Notes under the pieces: model-generated | What the model saw: the letters and a program-made list of their open reading frames with translations, nothing else | What the model was told of the DNA's origin: nothing | Databases searched by the model: none | Shown here: positions 32,899-41,288 of the stretch, one piece after another | Numbering within the stretch: position 1 is the stretch's first letter | Layout of the letters: each line of letters starts with the position of its first letter | Program-made: the position numbers and the translations under genes | DNA from: Sphingomonas rhizophila | GTDB taxonomy: Bacteria; Pseudomonadota; Alphaproteobacteria; Sphingomonadales; Sphingomonadaceae | DNA length: 64,000 nt | Assembly (NCBI RefSeq): GCF_014396585.1 | Contig: NZ_CP060717.1 | Location: forward strand, 186,001 to 250,000 | Reading direction: 5' to 3'

Positions 32899-33279
32899 TC
32901 ACCTTCGCTGGCGACCGGCATCGTCGCCGAGACGAAGTAAGGCTTTCATCGACTCCTCATCTATTGGAGCATCAAATTCCATACCGCAGGCACCGGAACG
33001 CCACCAAGTCACTTTCCCGAAAAGCACGTAATTGCCTACCGTTAGGAGTAGCTCGGAGCCAACTTCCAATTGCCGTCCAATGGTCAGTCTTGCGCCCCAC
33101 GACCCGATGTTCTCGATCGTCACGAAGTCAGTATGCCTGGCGGAAGTCGACTTGGCTGCCAGCTTTAAAGATAACCTAGCATAGATTCGCTTCCCGCCCA
33201 CGCCATCAACTCGATTGCCAAATGTCATCTTGGCGAACTTGGCCCTCGCGGATCGCGGCCTTTGCGTCTCGCGGTCCAT
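32899..33279 (-). CDS. PilZ domain protein
   Basis: 126 aa from ATG 33279. PilZ-type fold: the segment ENIGSWGARLTIGRQLEVGSELLLTV, then GKVTWWRSGACGMEFDAPID matches the D/N.S..G....-G-V.W.....-G..F pattern. The N-terminal RxxxR switch that binds cyclic-di-GMP is only weakly represented (RIYARLSLKLAAK), so nucleotide binding is uncertain. Follows a second PilZ gene at 33583 on the same strand, 25 bases apart: probably one operon. Confidence 0.82.
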   Translation of the reverse strand: MDRETQRPRSARAKFAKMTFGNRVDGVGGKRIYARLSLKLAAKSTSARHTDFVTIENIGSWGARLTIGRQLEVGSELLLTVGNYVLFGKVTWWRSGACGMEFDAPIDEESMKALLRLGDDAGRQRR

Positions 33280-33304
33280 CTCAATCCCTCGACCAAATCG
33301 ATGG

Positions 33305-33583
33305 TCATAAACGCCCAATTGACGGCTCCATTCTCAAGCTTTCCAAAAAGCGGCCTCCGGCTTCCGTTCCGTGCGCCCAGACGATCTGCCCCTTGGAGCT
33401 TAGCCCTTCGCAGTCGACAGAGACTCGATCTCCGATAGCCAGCGCCGCAAGCCGTAGGCGAAAGCCGAACTTTGAAATGTTCAGTATATATCCAGACACG
33501 GTAGGCCCGCCATCGGGATGGATCTGGGCCGGAAAGGTCGTCCGGATACGCCCCGCACGGGCCTTATTTGTACGCATCAACAT
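33305..33583 (-). CDS. PilZ domain protein
   Basis: 92 aa. A single PilZ domain: RTTFPAQI, then YILNISKFGFRLRLAALAIGD, then GQIVWAHGTEAGGRFLE. The canonical RxxxR is reduced (RAGRIRTTF). First gene of the two-PilZ operon. In sphingomonads such proteins usually modulate motility or envelope functions through c-di-GMP; here this is inference from family. Confidence 0.8.
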   Translation of the reverse strand: MLMRTNKARAGRIRTTFPAQIHPDGGPTVSGYILNISKFGFRLRLAALAIGDRVSVDCEGLSSKGQIVWAHGTEAGGRFLESLRMEPSIGRL

Positions 33584-33727
33584 GATGCGATTGTAGATCC
33601 TGAGACTTGGATTTCAGTTAATAGCCAAGGCCCGCCAGAGGTTTGCCCGTCGATGATACAAGCCTGCCAGCAGGGCCTCGGTGAGCCCCAACGACTTCCG
33701 CGAATTTAGGGACCAGATGTCCACTTC

Positions 33728-33766
33728 AGCTAAAGTCCGCTTTCGACCCAAATCGGACATTGGAAA
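33728..33766 (-). repeat. Palindromic island repeat R27 (short, inverted)
   Basis: GCTAAAGTCCGCTTTCGACCCAAATCGGACATTGG. Confidence 0.85.
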
Positions 33767-34001
33767 GTCGCCAGCGAAGTGGATCCGCCGCTCCCACCAG
33801 CAGTTCGGGCTAGACTTTTCGGAGCGGGATTGCGCACTTCGCTCTAAGAAGGCGTTTCCACCCAATGTTGTGGCTTAGTGAGCAGTTTCCTGCTAGCCCC
33901 CTCCTATCGTCAGTATTCTTGGCTCTGACGGCTGAGAGACATGTTCCGCTCCCGCCAACTAGCCGGCTGCCTTGAGCGTCCGAGTAACGGGAGTTCCTTT
34001 C

Positions 34002-35091
34002 ATGTCAGTCGCCGACACAATACCGTCCAGCGAGGCTGAGCGCATCGCGGCAGTTCGGCGGTACGACATCCTCGACAGTCCGCCCGACGGGCCTTCGATC
34101 GTATCACCGCTTTAGCGGCGCGCCGGTTCAACGTTCCGATTGCCATAATCAGTATCGTTGATGAAGATCGGATCTGGTTCAAGTCGCATCACGGCTTGCC
34201 CGTGAAGCAAACTGACCGTGAGCCTGGGCTATGTGCATCGGCCATTTTGGGCAACGCCCCCTATCTAATTGAAGACGCCCGGAAAGATCCTCGTTCGCTG
34301 GCGAATCCGCTCGTCGCAGGGGAATTCGGCCTGCGATTCTACGCCGCTGTCCCTCTCACCACCAGCGACGGACACAACCTCGGCACTCTGTGCGTGATCG
34401 ACAAAGAACCGCGCCCTATCAAGCAGGAGCAGATCGAGGATCTGAAGGACCTAGCCTCCATCGTCATGGACCAGCTTGAGCTGGGGCTTTCGTCGCGGCA
34501 CGCCGTGAGTAAAGCAAACCTAATGGCAAAGGAGATTGATCATCGGGTGATGAACAGCCTTCAATTCGTGTCCGGGTTGCTGACAATGCAAAGTCGGTCT
34601 CCCGATGTTGGCGAAGCGGCAACCCACCTGGAACTTGCCGCCCACCGCGTTGCCGCCGTCGCGCAGGTTCATCGCCACTTTTACGCCGATGCGGCAGACG
34701 AGGTTTCGTGCGTCGCTTACCTGCGTCGACTGAGCGATGATCTAGCCGCGATTCTCGGCCGTGAGATCGTCGTAACGGGCGACGATGAGATGGTTCCGGC
34801 AACCGCGATCCAGCCAATTGGATTGATTACAAACGAGCTTGTGACAAATGCCGCGAAACATGGGCGGGCAAAATCGACGTAGCATTCCGAGCATCGGGCG
34901 ACTTCAACCGGCTCATCGTCTGCGATGAAGGAGCCGGCCTGAATAGTGGTTTTGATCCCCATTCGCCAGCAGCTGGTCTCGGAATGCGAGTAATCACAAC
35001 ACTAGTCAACCAGCTAAAGGGAACGCTTAAAGCCGGACCGAGATCGAATGGTATCGGAGCGTGCTTCACTATTCAATTTCCCCGTAGCTAG
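34002..35091 (+). CDS. GAF-domain histidine kinase, HWE/HisKA_2 type (two frameshifts)
   Basis: From ATG 34002: SEAERIAAVRRYDILDSPPDG, then GAF domain (FNVPIAIISIVDEDRIWFKS, GLCASAI, FYAAVPLTTSDGHNLGTLCV), then the H-box KEIDHRVMNSLQFVSGLLTM and ATPase motifs (ITNELVTNAAKHGR, VCDEGAGL). Two breaks: near 34091 one G is missing (GACGGGCC) and near 34871 again (GGGCGGGCAAA). Restoring both gives one protein of about 363 aa ending at the TAG of repeat R28. Cytoplasmic light or redox sensor-type kinases share this plan, but no chromophore motif is visible. Confidence 0.85.
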
Positions 35092-35174
35092 CGTCCGCTT
35101 TCCACCCATTTCCGCCGGGTCCGATATCGACCCATTCCCGCCGCGTCCGCATTCGACCCATTGCGGACATTAAA
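35087..35174 (-). repeat. Palindromic island repeat R28 (three-unit compound, inverted)
   Basis: CTAGCGTCCGCTTTCCACCC, then GTCCGATATCGACCCATTCC, then GTCCGCATTCGACCCATTGCGGACATTA. Mirror image of the compound repeat R20; supplies the stop codon of the GAF kinase. Confidence 0.9.
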
Positions 35175-35445
35175 GGCCTTGCGCTCGGAGGTTCTTTGCT
35201 AACGCGCGAATCTCACCGAATGAAGCTGGGTTACCGATAACGATAGGGTATTCATTGGACGCATAACGCTCGCCAATTTCTAGTAGCGGCACAATGGCTT
35301 TCGCTTCCTGCTCCGCCGCTGGAGACCAACTCATTAGGTCATCGATTTCGAACCCTGTGCCTCGACCCTCTACGTGACGCAAAAGGGCTTCCGAGGCGGG
35401 CATAGGATTAGCCAGCAATCGACCGACGAAAGACTTCAAAGTCAT
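35170..35445 (-). CDS. Hypothetical small protein
   Basis: 91 aa: TLKSFVGRLLANPMPASEALL, then GRGTGFEIDDLMSWSPAAEQEA and a C-terminal helix ending LAKNLRAQGL. Soluble, with no recognised family. Stop and start both adjoin repeats (R28 and R29). The last clear one-gene segment of the repeat array. Confidence 0.58.
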   Translation of the reverse strand: MTLKSFVGRLLANPMPASEALLRHVEGRGTGFEIDDLMSWSPAAEQEAKAIVPLLEIGERYASNEYPIVIGNPASFGEIRALAKNLRAQGL

Positions 35446-35466
35446 CGGCCCATCATAAGCGAGCGA

Positions 35467-35526
35467 AGTGTCCGCTTTCCATCCAAAACTGCCGCGTCCG
35501 ACTTCGACCCATTCCGGACACTAGGC
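35467..35526 (-). repeat. Palindromic island repeat R29 (long, inverted)
   Basis: AGTGTCCGCTTTCCATCC, then CTGCCGCGTCCGACTTCGACCCATTCCGGACACTAG. Last copy in the window; marks the right edge of the island. Confidence 0.88.
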
Positions 35527-35686
35527 TGTCTCCAATCGTTCAGCCCGCCGTGTTGGGCCAAGCGTCACTGAAAGTCTTTGCAACCAAGGCAACTCGCGTG
35601 GTTCAGCAACACTTGAATGAACTCAAGGGGAGGTAAGGAGGCGGCCTTGATCCGGCACGGCCGGGTCTCGGCCCTGCGCTCGACCG

Positions 35687-36406
35687 ATGCGGCCACTTCA
35701 ACCCTTTCTCCAGCGTTTGGAGCTTCGATCTCACCTCTCAGTGGAGGAGCGCGAGGCGCTGCTGGCAATATCGCCGGCCTCACGCAAGTGGGACGCCAAA
35801 CGCGACCTCGTTCGGCCTCGCCAGCGAATATCGCACGCGACTTTGGTGGCGGAGGGCATTCTTGGCCGCTTTGCCCTCTTTGCGGACGGAAGGAGACAGA
35901 TCACCGCGCTCCACTTCCCGGGCGATATGGCGGACCTTCACTCGGTTCCCGTCACCATATCTGGCTGGGGCCTAACGGCGCTAACGCCGGCAATCGTTTA
36001 TGAGGTTCCCCATTCTGACCTTCGCATGATCAGCGAGCGATATGATGCAATCGCCATGGCGTTCTGGCGAGACACAGTCGTCGATTCATCAATCCTGGCG
36101 AAATGGGTAAGCGTCATGGCGGCGATGAAGGCATCGGAGCGTTTAGCCCACCTGTTGTGCGAAATTGGTATTCGGCGGCAGATGGCGGGCTTGGGCTCGG
36201 GAACATCCTTCGTATTACCATTCCCACAAGTGCAACTTGCGGACATCCTGGGTTTAACCCCAATCCATCTCAACCGCATGATTGGGGAGCTGAGGGCCTT
36301 GGGCCTGGTGGAGTCTTTGGACCGCGGGTTGAAGGTTCTCGATCACAGAGGTTTATGTTGCCTTGCGGACTTCGAGGACAGCTATCTCCTTCTACCGCCC
36401 CGCTAA
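35687..36406 (+). CDS. Crp/Fnr family transcriptional regulator
   Basis: 239 aa. N-terminal cyclic-nucleotide-binding-like beta-roll (LVAEGILGRFALFADGRRQITALHFPGDMADLH) and a C-terminal Crp helix-turn-helix (FVLPFPQVQLADILGLTPIHLNRMIGELRALGLVE). The Fnr-type iron-sulphur cysteines are absent, so it is not an Fnr oxygen sensor of the classic kind. This subgroup is abundant in sphingomonads. No adjacent target gene is obvious. Confidence 0.9.
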   Translation: MRPLQPFLQRLELRSHLSVEEREALLAISPASRKWDAKRDLVRPRQRISHATLVAEGILGRFALFADGRRQITALHFPGDMADLHSVPVTISGWGLTALTPAIVYEVPHSDLRMISERYDAIAMAFWRDTVVDSSILAKWVSVMAAMKASERLAHLLCEIGIRRQMAGLGSGTSFVLPFPQVQLADILGLTPIHLNRMIGELRALGLVESLDRGLKVLDHRGLCCLADFEDSYLLLPPR

Positions 36407-36495
36407 CAAAAATCAGTGACATTCTTGCGCACGAGGGGTCGGCGCAGCTATATTTGTAGGCATCACCGGCACTTATGACGTTGCGGAACAGGACG

Positions 36496-36702
36496 ATGAT
36501 CGAAGGGCATAAAGATTGCGACGTTCGCAGTTATTACGCGGAGCGACTGAAGTACGAACGGCAAATGGCGGAGACAGCAGGCGATCCGACGGTTGCTCGC
36601 ATCCATCGTGACATGGCCGCCCTCTACTCCCGCTCAATCGATCAGCTGGACCGTGACCCTTCCTTTGTGCCCTCGACGCTGGTGGTACGCGATGGCGATT
36701 AG
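36496..36702 (+). CDS. Small charged hypothetical protein
   Basis: 68 aa from ATG 36496 (MIEGHKDCDVRSYYAERLKY), preceded by AGGA; a longer frame starts at 36475. Helical, charged, soluble (QMAETAGDPTVARIHRDMAAL). It resembles the small unnamed proteins that follow Crp or sigma-factor genes in this order. Overlaps the next gene by 11 bases. Confidence 0.55.
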   Translation: MIEGHKDCDVRSYYAERLKYERQMAETAGDPTVARIHRDMAALYSRSIDQLDRDPSFVPSTLVVRDGD

Positions 36703-36943
36703 TCGGTTACGCCACTCAAGGGGACGTAGGTCACCCCGTTCTTGGACGGACGAGGAACTTGCCGACTTGGCGCGAGGTCTCGGTGAGGGCAAAAGTTTCC
36801 CTGAACTCGGCGTACTACTTGAACGCAGCGGGGACGCGGTTCGAGCCAAGGCGATTGACCTCGGTTTGTGGAGCGCCACGGCGCGGCCAACCCCGCAAAA
36901 GCGACCTTCTCGAAAAAGATTCAACGCGCTTTTCGGTGAATGA
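36692..36943 (+). CDS. SANT/Myb-like small DNA-binding protein
   Basis: 83 aa, basic. The core RRSPRSWTDEELADLARGLGEGKSFPEL, then GDAVRAKAIDLGLW has the tryptophan-spaced helix pattern of SANT/Myb-like or GcrA-type helix-turn-helix domains. Likely nucleic acid binding; target unknown. Overlaps both neighbours by a few bases, suggesting a transcriptional unit 36496-37394. Confidence 0.55.
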   Translation: MAISRLRHSRGRRSPRSWTDEELADLARGLGEGKSFPELGVLLERSGDAVRAKAIDLGLWSATARPTPQKRPSRKRFNALFGE

Positions 36944-37394
36944 TCCAGCCATTTACACTCACTGGTGGCTGCACGTGCGGTTCAATCCGATACGAGATCA
37001 TGCATGAGCCGTACGACACCGGTTGGTGCCACTGTAAAGTGTGCCAACGGGTATCGGGATCCGCGGGCATGGTGTTCACCACCGTTCCGCGACCAGCATT
37101 CCGGATAACGGCGGGGCCGATCGCATCCTTGCTTTCACGCCGACTAGTTTCAGTGAACGCAGATATTGCGGCGATTGCGGCACCCCACTGACCATCCACG
37201 TCGCCCATCAGGCTGACGAACTCGACATCGCAGTCGGATCCCTTGATGACCCCTCAGCCGTGGCGCCCGGTTTTCACATCTACATGTCACATGCCCCAGA
37301 CTGGCTTCGGCCACTTGATGGACTGCCGACGTTCGACGAGCTGCGTCCCGCAACGCGCGGCCTTCCGGAAGGCAAGACGACGCTCCCCGGTTAA
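36940..37394 (+). CDS. GFA (CENP-V/GFA) family zinc protein (frameshifted)
   Basis: Glutathione-dependent formaldehyde-activating-like family. Zinc ligands: GGCTCGSIRYE, then TGWCHCKVCQRVSGS, then YCGDCGTPL. The first frame breaks near 37109, where one G is missing from the GCGGGGCC run; the second continues with ADRILAFTPTSFSERRYCGDC and ends at 37394. About 151 aa when joined, normal for the family. Real substrate of most members is unknown; a formaldehyde role should not be assumed. Confidence 0.85.
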
Positions 37395-37460
37395 TGCGCG
37401 GTCCCCGTCCGACCGCAACTATCGCGGAACGGGCTTCGACTGTCCGGGTTTCGTGCTTCG

Positions 37461-39702
37461 ATGAGTACAGCAGGCAGCCTCAAACCTCGGCGGGAGTCGG
37501 TGCCCAAGTCCGACGCAGTGAGCCCTCATGTCACGGCGTTGCGAAGCTTATTGTCGTCACCGGACCGGCAGATCATTGGTCATTTTCGGTGCGAACCCGG
37601 CATCGTCGAAGTCGTTGTCGGGCACGATAGCGTTTGGGCCGTTCTCCGACGCCCCGGACGTGGCGGCTTTGCGCTTCGCAGCGCGTATCTCGCGGGCGCA
37701 TTTTCTGCCGAATGGCTTGGCCCGACCGACGGCATCCTGGCCCGTCTTCGTATCGAAAGCGCGGCCGGAGTACATGAAGTCAGGTTCGCCAATGGCGATG
37801 GCTTCCCCGGCTGTCTCAGGATGACGGTGACGTTGACGCCGTCTCGCCACCTCCTCATCCCCTTCGTCCCTCGTGACCTCTATCCCTTGGACCGGGAAGA
37901 CGACCCAACACTCTCGCGAGGCAAGGTCAAAGCAGCACAACGTGGTCTCAATGGCGGTCTTCTGTACCTGTCCATCGACAAGCCGGACTTCGGCGACTTG
38001 CTCTACTTTCAAAACCTGACCGCGATGAACGACTATTACCGGGCGACGGATACTACGCCCGACAGTGCCGTCGGCGGTGAATGGCCCGAACTTGGCTATC
38101 TACTCCCGACGCCACCTCAGAGCGCGTCGCCGCCGGTCAGCCCGCTAAAGGCTCGACGATGCTATACCTTATCGGATGCAATCCTGCTGTTTGGCGACGG
38201 CGTTGACGGAGAGCGGCCATCGGCGAAGCGATTTATCGATTGGCTGGGTCGGATCTACCTGATGATTGACCGGCCTACGACCGAATTTCGCGACTGGGTC
38301 GGGAGGGCGGAAAGAACCTTACGGGACTTGGACAAGGCGCCCGAAGCAACCATCCGGCACTACGGGCATCGCTACATCCATCCCTACGTCGCCGCCGAAT
38401 ACCCCGATTCCATGGTGCAGCTGGCGACCGTACAGTCGATCCATGAGTGGGGACGTTGGTGTGGACAGCCCCATCCACTTGAAGAGGAATTCGCCGCCGG
38501 CTTGGGGCGCTTCTTCGACAAGGCATTGGGGACCGTGCGGCGATATCTGCCCAACGTCGGCAACGACAAGGATGCCGATGCGGTCGACAGCTGGTACCTG
38601 TATCACCCCCTCATGAACCTCGGTCGATTGGCGTTGGAAGGATACGACCGGGCGGGGTCGTTATTCCGCGATTCCCTCGATTTCGCGATCAAGGCCGCAC
38701 GACATTTTCGGTACGAATGGCCGGTACAGTTCAAGGTCACTGATTTTTCAATCATCACGAAAAACGCGGGCGACAGCGGCCGCGGGCAGACTGACGTCGG
38801 GGCATCTACGCATGGGTCATGATCCAGGCGTATGAATTGACGGCCAACGACGACTATTTGGCGGAAGCTCTAAAGGCGATCGAGGCGACCCGCGGCCTTC
38901 ATTTTGATATCAACTACCAGGCCAATCTGACGGCATGGGGCGCGGCTGCCTGCGTCAAGCTCCATCGCCTGACCGGTGAGCGCTTCTACCTGGAGCAGGC
39001 TTATGTCTTTTTCGCCAGCTTCCTCCACAATTGCGAGATTTGGGAAAGCGAGATCGGCCACGCCGTCCATTATAGAAATTTCCTGGGCGCGACTGCGCTG
39101 CACGACGCTCATTACATGGCGATATACGAATGTTTCGACAGCTTCGCGGCTATGAAGCATATGCTTGCCGACGGCGATGCGACGCTCAGTGACAGTGCCC
39201 GGATGCTTGCCAGCGAATATTGCAAATACGCGCTGGACCGCGCGTGGTATTACTATCCCGATGCCTTGCCCCCGAAGCAGTGTCGCCCAAGCAGCGCGAC
39301 AGCAACGGCCATCTCGATCGCAAGCTCTCATTTCCGGTGGAAGACCTTTACGCTGATGGCCAACAGGCTGGGCAAGTCGGTCAGGAAATCTATGGCGCCG
39401 GAGCGGCTTTCTGCTTCGCCACCCGCACGTTTCATTCGATTGGAGGGGCGCCGTTCTGGCTAGCGTGCGATCATTTTGTTTCTGGAATTGAAATTGTCGG
39501 GCCCAAGTGTGTGCGAGCGCGATTGGCCGGGGTCCGACCGATGGATGCAGCCGTCTATCTGGTCCGTCGGAAGCATCGGAGGATGCCCGACATCCGGGTC
39601 AGCGGGGTCGGCGGAAGTGACGTCCGCTTCCTGCGCAAGGATGCCGACCGGGTCGACTATCGCGTTCCGGCCGGTGGTGCCTTCGAGGTCAGATGGACGT
39701 AG
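37461..39702 (+). CDS. Large glycosidase-like (six-hairpin) protein (two frameshifts)
   Basis: Joined length about 747 aa. A beta-rich N-terminal region (residues 40-230), then an alpha-helical region with many Trp, Tyr and His (DSWYLYHPLMNLGRLALEGYD, GIYAWVMIQAYELT, YYYPDALPPEAV) that resembles (alpha/alpha)6-barrel glycosidases, and a beta-type C-terminus (GGSDVRFLRKDADRVDYRVP). No exact GH family assigned. Breaks: near 38796 one G is missing in GTCGGGGCATC, near 39275 one C in TTGCCCCCGAAG. No signal peptide is evident. The 3' end overlaps the convergent DUF6766 gene by 14 bases. Confidence 0.65.
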
Positions 39703-40132
39703 CGACGGTCTTCGACTCCCGAAGCTTTGACAGGATCTGGTCCAGCTTGTCGTGGTTGTGGGGCTGCGCATGGCCATGGTCGCGCAGGTAGTAACGGTCG
39801 ATTTCCTCGATCAGGACCCGACCCTTCTCTCCATGGAGATGAAGCAGCGCATCTACCTTCGCTTCGGTGCGGTCGTCATTTTCTTTCGAGGCCGGCGACC
39901 CGACGTAGAGGAAATAGGCGAGACCAACGACCTGCCACAGCAATTGCAGAAATTCTGACTGCCAATTCTCGAATGTGTCTCTAGCCATCTCGTTTAGATA
40001 GGCGACTGTCTCGGGCACCTGCCCGTGGCTTCGCGCGTCAGCGGCAAAGGCCTGCCACCCGAAATACCAATGAAGCACTAGGGAAATCGAGAAGAATCCG
40101 AGCGTGATCCAAGCGTAAGCGTACTTTCGCAT
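39689..40132 (-). CDS. DUF6766 family membrane protein
   Basis: 147 aa from ATG 40132, preceded by AGAGGAA. Pattern RKYAYAWITLGFFSISLVLHW, then GWQAFAADARSHGQ and FENWQSEFLQLLWQVVGLAYF matches DUF6766: two membrane helices around a W.SEFLQ signature. The charged C-terminal tail (about 60 residues) includes a His-rich YYLRDHGHAQPHNHDKL. Function unknown. It follows a 55-aa gene on the same strand. Confidence 0.78.
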   Translation of the reverse strand: MRKYAYAWITLGFFSISLVLHWYFGWQAFAADARSHGQVPETVAYLNEMARDTFENWQSEFLQLLWQVVGLAYFLYVGSPASKENDDRTEAKVDALLHLHGEKGRVLIEEIDRYYLRDHGHAQPHNHDKLDQILSKLRESKTVATSI

Positions 40133-40145
40133 GGCCAGTTCCTCT

Positions 40146-40313
40146 CTAGCGGTCGCCCTTGTCACCTTCCCCGCGGCTCGGCTTGGTCGCGGAGTCTCGC
40201 TTCTGGTCTTGAGCGGCGCTTCGGCCCACATCGTCGCTTTCGCTGAAGCGGCCCTCGTCGTCCCGCCGGATGTATCGTCTGTCAGTGCCAGTATCGATCA
40301 GTTCGCGAGGCAT
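40146..40313 (-). CDS. Conserved 55-aa hydrophilic protein (MPRELIDTGTD type)
   Basis: Reads from ATG 40313 to TAG at 40146-40148: MPRELIDTGTDRRYIRRDDE, then GRFSESDDVGRSAAQDQKRD and a basic, Gly/Lys-rich end. I recognise a small conserved protein with this opening in many alphaproteobacteria. A very strong ribosome site (GGAAAGGAGAGAGAA) precedes it. It ends 13 bases before the DUF6766 start, so the two form an operon. Highly charged and probably disordered; possibly stress-related, but that is not established here. Confidence 0.72.
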   Translation of the reverse strand: MPRELIDTGTDRRYIRRDDEGRFSESDDVGRSAAQDQKRDSATKPSRGEGDKGDR

Positions 40314-40601
40314 TTCTCTCTCCTTTCCGTAACGTAACGGCGCCCATCACGGGCGCGTTCCCAAGGTGCTGTGAATGTTTGCCGGAGACAGGCGCCGGCA
40401 GCGGGTCGGCGCCAGGCGCGAGATACGCCAATTGCGCTAGTCCCCGGGGCAAGATTCGTGAGGGTGGGAGAAATGGGGACATGGGATTACGAGCCAAGCT
40501 GCGCTTTTCATACGTTCCGAAGCTTGACCTGGCAGGGCGCGGGCGGCCGGAAGTGGTCGGATCTCAAGGAGCCCTCCGCAACCCATCCGCGTTATAGCCA
40601 C

Positions 40602-40889
40602 ATGGCAACAATCGAAGAGCTCCGTCGAAAAATGGAAAAGGCCGCACTCGCCTTGGATTTCGAAGAGGCAAAGCGATGCCGCGATCAAATCGCAATTTTG
40701 CGCGGTGGAGCGACGATCGACGACCTTGAGCAAGCCGATTTCAATGGGCTGGAAAGACAGAAGCCGGGCGCCATGGGATTAGGAACGAGCCAGCAGAAAC
40801 TGAAACCCCCGCCAGGCTGGAAGCGACCCTCGAAGCCTGATCCGATGACAACAGGGCGATCCTTGCGAGGAAGGCGAACCAAACGATGA
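40602..40889 (+). CDS. UVR-domain (UvrB/UvrC motif) small protein
   Basis: 95 aa from ATG 40602. The N-terminal 35 residues (MATIEELRRKMEKAALALDF, then EEAKRCRDQIAILRGG) are a clear UVR motif, a helical hairpin used for UvrB-UvrC-type contacts. The rest is basic and Pro-rich (KLKPPPGWKRPSKPDP). No nuclease domain. Stand-alone UVR proteins of this size are common in sphingomonads; partner unknown. Confidence 0.78.
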   Translation: MATIEELRRKMEKAALALDFEEAKRCRDQIAILRGGATIDDLEQADFNGLERQKPGAMGLGTSQQKLKPPPGWKRPSKPDPMTTGRSLRGRRTKR

Positions 40890-40933
40890 GGCCAACGCCG
40901 CGCCACCAAGTCGACATGCAGCGCATAGGGCAG

Positions 40934-40990
40934 GGGGCTTTGTCAGACCAAACGCGTCTCTGGGTAAGGATGGCGGTACGGGGAATTCGA
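40934..40990 (+). mobile_element. IS6 left-end remnant D
   Basis: GGGGGCTTTGTCAGACCAAA, then CTGGGTAAGGATGGCGG resembles the left 55 bases of the IS6 elements but is diverged and ends abruptly. No transposase codons remain. Confidence 0.6.
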
Positions 40991-41017
40991 AACGCTGCTT
41001 TCGCCGCTACTCGACAG

Positions 41018-41277
41018 TGACCTTGTCGTGGTCGACGGGAGCTAAAGAACTTTTTGAGGTTTCGCGTGTTGGTCAGCCGGGCTGGCGTCGAATTCGCCCC
41101 GACGAACAGGGAGATGGACTTGGCACAAACATCGCCGGCGAGACTTCGGGTTTTTCATCCCAAATGCACGCCGTCCTCCTCGCGGACGTGCTGCCGCGCG
41201 GCCTGCTGCCGAGCATGACCATTGCCAAGCCGGACGGCTGGGGCGATCGACGGCCGACAATGCCGGCCGGGTATTAG
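41018..41277 (+). pseudogene. Degenerate copy of the 60.4-61.1 kb region (DUF2231 start fused to dehydrogenase fragment)
   Basis: 41040-41197 matches 60405-60560 (upstream sequence and the first codons of the DUF2231 gene), and 41199-41277 matches 61029-61107 (codons LLPSMTIAKPEGWGDRRPT of the sorbosone-dehydrogenase-like gene). Everything between has been deleted, and the frame then ends at TAG in GGGTATTAG. Lies directly before the ctaG-like gene. Confidence 0.75.
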
Positions 41278-41288
41278 GTCGCGTCGAG

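Noticed and set aside
33614-33865. 83-aa protein containing MSDLGRKRTLAEVD
   Set aside because: The peptide is a translation of repeat R27. Similar GRKRTL or RFRPIAD peptides occur wherever frames cross a repeat, so they are not evidence of a protein.
4915-35530. Integron attC sites with gene cassettes
   Set aside because: The repeats lack RYYYAAC/GTTRRRY core sites and variable central loops, genes point both ways, and the recombinase is not IntI.
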